Below, in pieces: positions 55,015-64,000 of a DNA stretch of 64,000 nt; the stretch's first letter is position 1, and every line of letters starts with the position of its first letter. The DNA lies in assembly GCA_022925895.1 (NCBI GenBank), contig JAKSYS010000006.1:310001-374000 (forward strand), given 5' to 3'. Below the pieces are notes generated by a model. That model worked only from the letters and a program-made list of their open reading frames with translations. It ran no database searches and was not told the origin of the DNA. The position numbers were made by a program, and so were the translations under genes. The DNA comes from Fragilaria crotonensis. Taxonomy: Eukaryota; Bacillariophyta; Fragilariophyceae; Fragilariales; Fragilariaceae.

Positions 55015-55551
55015 AGAATTCATCTTTCTTGTTTTTGAGAAAAGTGTTACATTTACTCTTTATTATTACATGTATTACGCGTATTGTTGTTCTATAGTAT
55101 CATTGCGAACGCAGTATAAGCCGGGTCCAGTGTTTCGGTTCAAATTATTGATTCATGGAATTTTCTATATATGTACACTCTATTCGCCCGAATACTGGTT
55201 GTACCTGGTACTAGTACCAGTACTCGGAGCTACCGGTAGTTTTGTACAGGTTTGTAAGTACTGTAGTATGATGTACTGTCAGACTACCGGTAGAAAGGAT
55301 CAGTGCGAGATGTGAGGGTGCGTGTGATATGCCGATATGCTGTGCAATAGAGTAATAGTACTGGGTCCATCGTACAGTGACATTTTCCACGCCGGCATTC
55401 CTGTCGATTCCTGTCTCAACACTCCACAGTATCAATTTCTGCATGTGCTGCTGTTGATTGTCCATCCACCATCGATGTAGGACATGGCTTAATAGTTGAG
55501 AGCGCGGTAACGGACCACTTCACTCAAGGCGCGAGATAGACGACTACGAGA
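55015..55551. other. Intergenic stretch between MAP kinase and GNAT-like gene
   Basis: GTAC/TACCGGTA-type words at 55200-55290. Contains the MAP kinase 3' UTR and the promoter of the next gene. No coding frame is supported. Confidence 0.4.
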
Positions 55552-57111
55552 ATGCTCATACACACCCTCCTTGTGGTACCGTTGCTGATTGGACGATGCC
55601 GAAGTTTCACCGATGGAAGACTGTTACACCGTGCCAACAATCGAATTATCTCACAGTTGTACTCGAAAAAGATTTCATTCGCGTTGCAACCCTCCATCAC
55701 TAGCATACCCTCCGAGGACTGGAATTCCTGTCTCCAGGAGGAATCCTCTCCCTTCTTAGAACATGCTTGGCTGTCCTGTCTGGAAGAGTCAGGCTGCGCC
55801 TCACCGGCGACAGGATGGGCACCACAACACGTTTGCATTCTTATTGACGGTCAAACACTGGGATACGTGCCACTCTACATCAAAGGACACTCCATGGGGG
55901 AGTTTATCTTCGACAACTCCTGGGCAGACGCGGCGTACCAATCTGGAATCACTTACTATCCGAAACTGTTAGTCGCTGTCCCATTTACGCCTGCGACAGG
56001 GCACCGAATTCTATTAAAACCTGAAGTGTGGGAAACGTTTCGTGACGCGGAGATAAGTCAGGTGCGGAAAGCTGTAGCGACCTTTCTGATACAAGTAGCG
56101 GAATCGAATCAGCTTTCAAGCATTCATTTCAATTTTCTAACCGAATCTGAAGCCACTGAGTTGTCGGGGTCGCTGCCTCTTTTGAAATCAGTGGGAAGTG
56201 ATCCCGAAGGCGATGAGCAACAACAAAGTTTCTCTAATCAGGTGAAAGATATGTTGAATCGGATTTCCATGAATAAAGGAAGTGGCTATCTTCGTCGGAC
56301 GTCGATACAGTATCACTGGACGAATGAAAATTCGAATAGCGGAGGACAGCCCTACACATCGTTTGATGATTACCTGAGTTGTTTCAAATCGAAACGGCGC
56401 ATAACAATTAAACGAGAGAGGCGCTTAGTTCTGGAGGAGGAAGATATTCGAATTGACAGCGTGATGGGTGCAGATATTCTCAAATACGATGGCTTAGTGG
56501 AACGGATGTTTGAAATCTACCTCTCAACGGTTGATAAAATGATTTGGGGACGACAATACCTCACGCTGGAATTCTTTCAACGCCTTGCCAAAAGCGACTT
56601 TATACGCAGTTTGTGCTTTCTCTGTGCACGTCCGCGATCGAGTGGCGAGGAACTGCGTGCCGAAGATGTCTTTGCCGGGACCTTCAACATTGTCAAGAAT
56701 GGTGTCTTTTACGGCCGATACTGGGGTTGTCTGCCTGGGCGAGAGATAAAGAATTTGCACTTTGAGACTTGCTACTGGTCCGCGATTGAGTTTTGTATCA
56801 ATAACAACATCAGGCGAATGGAGCCTGGAGCCGGAGGAGGTGGTAAGTAGTAGAGGGGCCCGGCACAAAACGGACCCGAATGCTTCAGCTTGTGCCTGAC
56901 GATGTACTTGTTTGCAGATTACAAGTGGGCCAGAGGCTTTGATCCCGCGCTTATTCATTCAACACACTATATCTGCCATCCAGGTCTTCGTCGTGCTGTT
57001 AGCCAGTTCTTGGAGTATGAGACTGAGAATAACGTGGAGCTTCGTGAATACCTGAAATCGAGAAGCTCGGTTGCATCCAAAGAACGTGCCAATAAAGTGC
57101 CAGGCTCGTAG
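55552..57111 (+). CDS. FemAB/GNAT-like protein (peptidogalycan biosynthesis/recognition family)
   Basis: Two exons, 55552-56842 and 56918-57111, joined by a 75-nt GT-AG intron (GAGGGDYKWARGF), give 494 residues. The start MLIHTLLVVPLLIGRCRS is hydrophobic and signal-like, followed by FTDG; this could be a plastid leader. The family's features are seen in order: PFLEHAWLSCLEESGCASPATGW near the start (SSPFLEHAWLSCLEESG), GYVPLYIKGHSMGEFIFDNSWADA, KLLVAVPFTPATG, KSKRRITIKRERR, and the end block GRYWG...HFETCYWSAIEFCI...EPGAGGG..KWARGF.P. That pattern matches the bacterial PF04339-type family, whose fold is GNAT. A substrate in algae is not known. Confidence 0.82.
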
Positions 57112-58118
57112 CATCAATGTGTCTTACTGTACAGAATTTGACCCTGGTGATCAAGTGTGTGCACTTATTATTGATCTGTCTCAACAAGTTGCAAGCGTAC
57201 TGGCATCCTGGTGGATCTCACGAGGAGCACCTTACTACATAGGCCGATGCGCACAGAAAAGATACAATTGGAACGCAATACTTCACGTCAATTTCTTTTC
57301 TGTATGACAACTTCAACTGGTAGAGGTGCTTACAGCTTTCAGGGCTCATATTCTGAAGGCCCTTCAAAAAATCCTCAAGTCTTTTATAGTTCCATGGCCA
57401 TGCATAGCAATGCTGCCACCGAGCTGGTGAACGATATTGTGTAGGAATATACGGTTTTACATCGAGTATCCGAAACCCCTCAAACTTAGAAGAAGTTCAC
57501 ATTAGATGCATTCACTGAAGGTGTTGTTCGTCTTCAATTTGAAGCATTCACCAACAGATGTGGTTATCTTCCATTAGGAGTATAAACTTAAGAATTTGTC
57601 TTGCACTGGAAGCATCCCCTCAGGACTTCAATTCTGGTCTTCTTTCTTGTGACATTGCTTGATGTTCCTTCCTTATATGTCATACTTCCAAAAGGGAGTC
57701 TCAGAGAGGGGATCCTGGCCTGGTTTCCGGAGTTCAATATCACAAACCCCTGCATGTACCGCACATCCCTACTGTAGTACTCGGAATATACGTACATACA
57801 GCAATCAGACCGAAATCTTCGCCTCACAACTACAGTACTTGTATGGTACTCGAGTACAGCTGTTCTGTATGTACTCTGGATTTGGATTCAGTAGACTACC
57901 AGGTACTGTAGTACCAGGTACCGTAGCCAACGTCAGCAGTCGGATCCGCTGTTTATGCCTTCCGTAATAGCCACGTATGAATGTCACACAATGGACGAAG
58001 TACGTGATCTGTCATCCTCGCGACGAACCATGGCTGAGCAAGTCGGAAGAAGGCTCATCAAACCTCACACCTGGGGCACAATTTTGACACCAAAATACTA
58101 GAGACGCCATAACACAAC
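57112..58118. other. Intergenic stretch
   Basis: Frames at 57211-57444 and 57659-57967 show no known motif. GTAC-rich words lie at 57770-57930. Promoter of the fibrillin-like gene at the right end. Confidence 0.4.
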
Positions 58119-59141
58119 ATGACGAGACTAAGCATCACCCTGTTACTTTCCGCCACATGTGCGGCTTTTACTCCTTCTCACGTTGGAAGAGTCTCAAACG
58201 CACTATACTCAGCTGTTGATGTCGATATTGTGATTCCCACCCTAGATGATTTGAATGATCTGAAGGCCGCATTAGTCTTCGTTTGTAACCGAGTCCCGGC
58301 TGCCTCTGTTCAAGAAGTTCGCGATGCTGTTGAAAAGGTAGAAATAATGGGGGGAAAAGGTACGTTAGATTGGGCGCAAGAAAGTTGCCTTCGATGGTCA
58401 TGCTCACCTTACGATCTCCAGATCGGCATCGGGCAAGCATCAGCAACGTCGGACATACTGTCAGGCGAATGGTGAGTCTGATCCCGATGTGCTAAATAAT
58501 TGTTGCGTTACCGCGATGCAAGTGAGGCCTGGTCGGAATGTCCTTTCGACCTTTAACTACAACAAGTGGAAATCGGTTTGCTAATCTCTTCTTTCAGGGA
58601 ACTCCTATGGTCGCCAGAAGATGCAACCCGGTCCTCGCCGTTCTTTTGGGCATTCAGGAAGGCGTTTCCTGACAATGCCGACCAAATATATGGGATCACT
58701 GACTCCATCCCTGCACCGTTGAAAGAGATTGGACCGGCTTTCCAGACGATTAATTTTGTACCTGAAGCCAGGACTGGGCAGTTCGTTAGCAGAGTCAAAG
58801 TAGCTACTCTTGGAGGCTTGGCAACCAGTATCATGACGACGAGGGGGACTATTATCGGGGTGCAGGGTCTTGGCGGAATTCGCGTCAAGATCGAAACAAC
58901 GAAACCAGAAAAATCTACAGTACTTCAAACTTTGCTTGGCCCCCTAGGAGCGGTCGTAAACGAGAACCTTCCTGCCTTTCCATCAGGCGACGCCCTAGAG
59001 CAAATCAGACCGGGGTCCTCTGAGGTAGTGATCAGAAACACGTACGTCGATGACTCTGTCCGAATCAGCAGAAATGATGAGGCTCCTGACCAAGTGTATG
59101 TCTGGCGAAGGCGCGAATTCGCAAGCTTTGAGATGTTGTAG
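58119..59141 (+). CDS. Plastid lipid-associated protein / fibrillin-like
   Basis: Exons 58119-58471 and 58598-59141 with a 126-nt GT-AG intron (LSGEW-ELLWSPED) give 298 residues. The N-terminus MTRLSITLLLSATCAA is a signal peptide followed by FTPSHVGR, again the A-F junction of diatom plastid preproteins. A helical region (about 40-85) precedes the PAP/fibrillin core with LSGEWELLWSPED, INFVPEARTGQFVSRVKV and, late, RPGSSEVVIRNTYVDDSVRISRND, which fits the end of the lipocalin-like barrel. Fibrillins coat plastoglobules and thylakoid edges and carry small lipids. Assignment is by motif order and targeting; similarity to any one plant subfamily is weak. A GT-AG pair inside exon 1 (about 58361-58422) breaks the frame and is not used. 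Confidence 0.75.
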
Positions 59142-61559
59142 GTTTGTGAGATTGAAATAGCTTTAGGGCGTTAAAACGAAACAAAGCGTGTAACATACCA
59201 AAGCGTCATACACATTTGTTAGCCTGCTTTGCAAAAGTTCTGCCTATGTACGCGAACACGAACGAAAGGAATGTTCATGAACGCACGTCATACCTCTACT
59301 TTGAATCCTTTTGGCGGGCAATTCCACAATGCCAACTACGAGCACCCATTCCAGTGCTTGCTGTCATCACAACTGATGAAATCATCATGGAGCATCAACT
59401 GTTGTCTGCCTCCAAGCAGAAGAATATTAAAGCTTTAAGGAACAAGAGCAACACCAATGTCAAGAACAAGAAACCTTTGACCAAATTTCAGGCATGAATT
59501 GCCTTTGCCTCGCCATGATTAGCCAGCCTTTGATCAACGAAGACCGATCGTAGTAGTACCTGTTTTCGACACTAACATATGCTCCCTTCATACTTTTGAT
59601 TGAGCTTCATCATGCAGCATTCAATTCAAAAGCCATCTTCTTGCAATCTCAACGTTGAAGTTGTGAAACACACCTATCAAAGAGCCTAACAAGCACCTTT
59701 GTGGTTGCCAGCCAAATTGTATGGGTTGTGCCTGAGTGCTTGAACCAAATATGAGCTTATTGAAATAGATGATCAAGAGTACTATGAGTACCATATCTAT
59801 AGATACATCCTGGAAAGCCAGCAAGATGTTATGCATGCTCACAAACATGTAATAACGCAATTGTTTTGGACATTTTCACATACATGATAAGGTTGAATGT
59901 TGCCTCTCCATATTTGATGAGCAAATGCGTGACAAAATGCTCGATGTTCATTTTGACTGATGTTGTGCGCTATATCACAAGCTCCCCATCAACGAGAATT
60001 GCAGAGGTGAAGAACAGCTTTCCAAAAACCAGACAGATGAGAGAAACCAGTTGTTGTAGGCTTTTGGACGGTCAGTCTCCACTGCCTGAGTATGTTGTCA
60101 ATGCAGTCAAGAATAAGCATGCTCAAAAGGATTGAAAAATCGGTGAATCATATGGGGTCAAACCCGGACAAAATGTCTGGCACCATTTCTTGCATTCAGG
60201 TTTTGGATTCTCAACATCTTGAATCCAGCAGCACCAAAAGATCGCATGGCTGGGATCATCGGTCTGAAACATTGGGTGAAGTTCGGTCTGAAACATTGGG
60301 AGAAGTTCTAGATCAACAAATACTTGTCCTTTACTTTTCTTCACGTGATAACAAGTAGAACTGTGTTGCTACTTGTGCAATCAAATGTAGCTAGGTCCTC
60401 CTCTCTTCTTCTTGTTGATCAAAGAACAGATGCATCAATAACAAAAGTATGGTGTCGCGTTTCCACTGATTCTTCTGGTGCCTTCTAATTGCAATCAAGG
60501 AGGGCAAGGTATGATTTGACATCATGGTGGAAAATGACTTTATCCCACCTTTCACTTCAACTGGAAGTATTCAAGCGGTTCCGTAGCAAATTATTGATTA
60601 CGAAGGAGGCTATCAGCCAGCATGGAGTGACATTTTAGTAGTGAGGGGGCGGGAAAAGTAACAATGTGCTTTCAAAAGACACATAAAACAGGAAGATTTG
60701 TTGTTTGGACCGCAAGAACTAGGAGGCGCAGCATTTCGCCGTTTCATCGTTCACCATCAAATCGCTCAACCACAACAATTTCTTCACCACCGGTGCCTCG
60801 AATCTACGGAGGCACGGTTATTGCAATGTCCATGAACATCGTCTCATTTATTGTCATATTTGTTGCCTTCCATTCTGGATATGCCTCATCTTATGGTTTG
60901 CATCCCTTGGAGCAATCTTGGCTACAACTCTTGATGCATCTGTTCAGTTGGAAGCCCACAACTTCTCATAAAGAAAGTGGGGAGAAGGAACTGTTTATTT
61001 GATGGGCATTATCCTTAATGCAAAGCCTTTTTGTAGCAATGCCGAAGTCCAAGCCAGATATTTTCTCTAAAATTTGCGTTGGTTGTCCTTTCCAATAATT
61101 ACCAAATGTAGCTAAAGCAGGTAAGGATTTGGAGTACTTATCTGTCACTTATGATTTCAACAACAACAAACTTCGTGACTGTACATCTAGAACAACCATC
61201 TGAAAAGGAATGACAAACTTCGTGACTGTACATCTAGAACAACCATTTGAAAAGGAATGAGAATTGTGGAGATGAACAAGCATTATTTCACCTATTGCAT
61301 AGGAAACATGTTGCAACCTTTGTCTAGCTAGCGACTTGCTACTATCAATTCGTTACACACATTGAAGAACCCCTGTACATCCAACAAAGGGACAATAGTA
61401 CGACCAGGTATGCAATGTTTTGAGCTTCTGATGGACAATCATTTTATCAAGCACAATCTTGTCATTGATTGTGTACTACCAACCAAGTTCCACCTCACGT
61501 ATGACCAGGTGAAGTGACTCCAACCAGCAGCAAGAATCGGTACACGCAATAGCGCTGTC
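59142..61559. other. Gene-poor stretch with short repeats
   Basis: Frames at 59216-59497, 59866-60135, 60092-60358 and 60664-61002 show no recognisable domain. A 24-bp tandem copy (cggtctgaaacattgggtgaagtt) lies at about 60261-60309. A 44-bp tandem copy (aacttcgtgactgtacatctagaacaaccat...) lies at about 61168-61256, differing at about three bases. Decayed transposon sequence is possible but unassigned. Confidence 0.4.
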
Positions 61560-62160
61560 ATGCACAGCATGAACCCGATCGGAACTCGAAGGTACAAGCA
61601 GGCTCGAATAAACGTGCTGCAAATAATCCAGTTCAGCCAAGCATCGAGCCTAAAAGATTTGGCTCGTTGTATCCACGCCGGAGATACCCACACAGTGAAG
61701 TACTTGCTGATCACGGAGGCAATTCGACACTGGTCAACACATGACGATCCGTATAACCGAGACATATCAGAGTATCCAGTACATTTGCACCCACTAATAA
61801 TTTCAGCAATTGACTCCCAAGCAAAGATCGGTTGGGCATCGATGATGAAAGGTTACCTACCTACGTACGCAGTGGAGAATACTTGCTTCGATGGATATGT
61901 TTAATGCAAAGATGCCAAATGATGACAGACAAGGAGAACCCATGATTAAGGCTATAATGAAGGGAGTAGCAGAACATTTTTCAAGGCTCTGGAAGGCACG
62001 AAACAAAGCTCTACATGATAAAAAAGACGAAGAGTTGCGGGATGTACGATCGACGGAAATTGCTGAAGTTAACTATTTCTTCAGTCGTCCTCAATTGCTA
62101 CGGATTGACGATCGACACTCTATTGTAAAGGCTCGCTGTCAAAACTTCTGAACAGACGCT
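61560..62160 (+). mobile_element. Possible 3' fragment of a LINE-type element
   Basis: Two overlapping plus frames (61560-61904 and 61891-62151) contain IDSQAKIGWASMMKGYLPTY followed by FSRLWKARNKALHDKK. The order I-G-W...G-L...then L-W-x-x-R-N-x-x-x-H is one I associate with the C-terminal tail of reverse-transcriptase ORFs of non-LTR type in algae. No polymerase motifs are seen upstream in the window, so only an old tail would remain. Assignment is weak. Confidence 0.35.
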
Positions 62161-64000
62161 CATCTCATCGACGTAGATGGCTAGGACGCGTAAAGACATC
62201 CATTGAGATTCAGAAGGCACAGGGATCAAGACAAACACGAATCACGTCATATTTCAGTCCCACATGAGAACTAGAAGAATTAACGTAAGTCCTCGCAAGG
62301 AAACTCGCCAGGATGGGGTACACAGGTCTGGCCTAACGGCTAGAGCGAGGTGACAACCCTATAAGTAGTATTTTTTAATATTCATGCACAGCATGAATTG
62401 GGATGTATATCACGACGGTAGCTCAGCCACACTGTGCACTTACAAGTAGTAGTAATGCACGCAGGAAATCATCAGATAAAACACCTTCCAAAAATGCTCT
62501 GTAGCACAACTAGTATGCAAGCCAGTCCATGTTTCTACAGGAAACAAATAATGTCCACCATTTTGTCCACATTGTCAGCATCTAACACAACCAGCATGGA
62601 TAGACACTTTCATTCAATATCTCATTAATGATTTCATTTAGAGTGAAACAGATCCAAGCCCTCAAGTCTTGTTGCTGCAAGGTGTCCATGGGTAACAAAG
62701 AATGCTCCACGGATTTACTGAACATAGAAATTGTTACAATTCTCAACACATCACTATCCAGAAAAATCATATGGGATGGCACAAGATGCATCTTCATGGA
62801 ATGATTAGCATCAAATGAGTTTCACTTAAAGATTTGTTCTGCCATTGCTCAAAAGGTCACGCTGTATTCTTTGGAAATGGAAAGCATCAAAGCACTATCA
62901 AATGGTGGTTCATGTGTCTGATGGCAACACGGTAGTAGAAGCAACAGAATCAGGAGCATTACAGATGCAACTTGTCGACTTGTCCGGCGGCGGGATGGAA
63001 TAAAGTCGACAATTGCGGCTTATATACGATCACGTCATGGTAATTAGTCAATAACTTCAGAAATATAATTTCACAAGAACGACTTTATCAGTATGATACC
63101 AATAACCAGACCATCAACATTTTCATTAAAAAAGTCTGCATTATTCCCGAGTTAAAAATGATGTTGAAATTCTATCTCATACAACACTTTGTTCATAATG
63201 GTCTAAATCTTGACGGTCTGGACAAGGGATGCTGATATGGGGGAATTCAATTCTGAGGTTACAAATTATGATGTTCCCACGGCCCAGGAGGTCTTTAACA
63301 ATATGTGCTGATCTATGTTACATTCCTCCACGAAGTGATTTCTCAAAAGTGTTACAAAATGGAAAGCATTCTAGTGAATTCATAGAATATTGCAGTGGCC
63401 TTCTTACTGCTTGTTGCAAGTGTGATGTTTATGATAAGCATGGTGGAATCTGACTTCTAAATCATCAATTGAGGAAGTGATCCCCATTTGAAGGCATCAC
63501 CACACAACTCCTCCCTCAAATCAACTTTACATTGCACGCACACAATACAGAAGCTTGGAGAAGCTGTCAACATAGTGAGTAGTAGTAGCTGCTGTAAGAC
63601 ATACATTGCTTTTTCTGCATTGATAAGTCATCCTAGCATAATTGTTGTTGAGTTCTTTAAAGTTGGAGTTAAGATTGTTTTGGTGCACTTAAATCATGGC
63701 TCAACAAAAACCATAGCAATTCACAGATACTACTTATAACTTATAAGAACACCATGAGTATGCTGGCATCCAGATCAGATAAAAGGCATGTGTTGGTTTC
63801 TTCGTTTCTTCCACACATCAATGAGACACCATCACAATATTGTAGAGGTCTTCTGACATTTTAGGCAGACCATTACACTGCCTTGTCTTGTCCCTTACCT
63901 GACTGCGGTTGTCAATTAGCACAGACGGGTCTCTGGCATACTGGGTGGGAATCGGACAGGGTTCCATGTATTGTGACAGGATGTGGAGCATAGGCCGAAG
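62161..64000. other. Gene-poor stretch, no gene recognised
   Basis: Frames at 62434-62628, 62582-62797 (minus), 63229-63453 and 63488-63739 show no known domain. The word catgcacagcatgaa at 62383 repeats one at 61559. I see no RNA gene or complete repeat here. Confidence 0.35.

Noticed and set aside
58361-58422. 62-nt GT-AG intron inside exon 1 of the fibrillin-like gene
   Set aside because: Its removal loses the LSGEW-ELLWSPED frame; reading through has no stop.

Overview
The window looks like nuclear DNA of a diatom, probably pennate. The host genes have short GT-AG introns of about 66-142 nt. Two proteins begin with a signal peptide ending at an A-F junction of the diatom plastid-import type (34872 and 58119). 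One gene carries the diatom-typical CGRG domain (DUF6824-like), and another a WRKY19-like zinc-finger array. The repeats, including piggyBac-like and tyrosine-recombinase elements, also fit. Species cannot be settled from the sequence alone.

Layout. 1-4800: the 5' part of a SohB-type S49 peptidase gene (minus, runs off the left edge), then an RGG/zinc-knuckle nucleic-acid-binding protein (plus). 4742-5611: CGRG-domain gene with a fresh 126-bp tandem duplication over its 3' end. 5612-11312: gene-poor, with decayed coding traces and a tandem repeat of about 220 bp. 11313-26927: a dense host block: PrsW-type membrane protease, SEC62, MAD2, mitochondrial bc1 core protein 2, Derlin, and a GAF-like/WRKY19 zinc-finger protein. 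26928-34450: a mobile-element block with a decayed piggyBac-type transposase and two adjacent diverged copies of one Crypton-like tyrosine recombinase element, the second with an intact 695-codon ORF. 34872-40502: plastid-targeted methyltransferase-like gene converging on a TBC1D23-like gene. 40503-46650: a second repeat block with a different Crypton-like recombinase and nested duplications. 47047-48796: GOST-type seven-TM protein. 48800-53380: repeats, including a complete hAT-type MITE with an exact 8-bp target duplication, a perfect 20-bp hairpin, GCTGAC arrays and a 30-bp minisatellite. 53539-59141: MAP kinase (TEY type), GNAT/FemAB-like protein and plastid fibrillin-like protein. 59142-64000: gene-poor, with a possible LINE-type fragment.

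The host genes do not form a pathway cluster, although several serve the ER/Golgi system (SEC62, Derlin, TBC1D23, GOST protein). The accessory DNA stands out in three ways: three tyrosine-recombinase copies from two families in about 14 kb; a family of TIR elements with GCTGAC arrays, two of which lie just upstream of recombinase ORFs; and dispersed GTACTCGGAGTAC-type palindromes in most intergenic stretches. Two host genes (MAP kinase, methyltransferase) have frame breaks at homopolymer runs while the surrounding protein is well conserved, which suggests consensus errors more than gene death.
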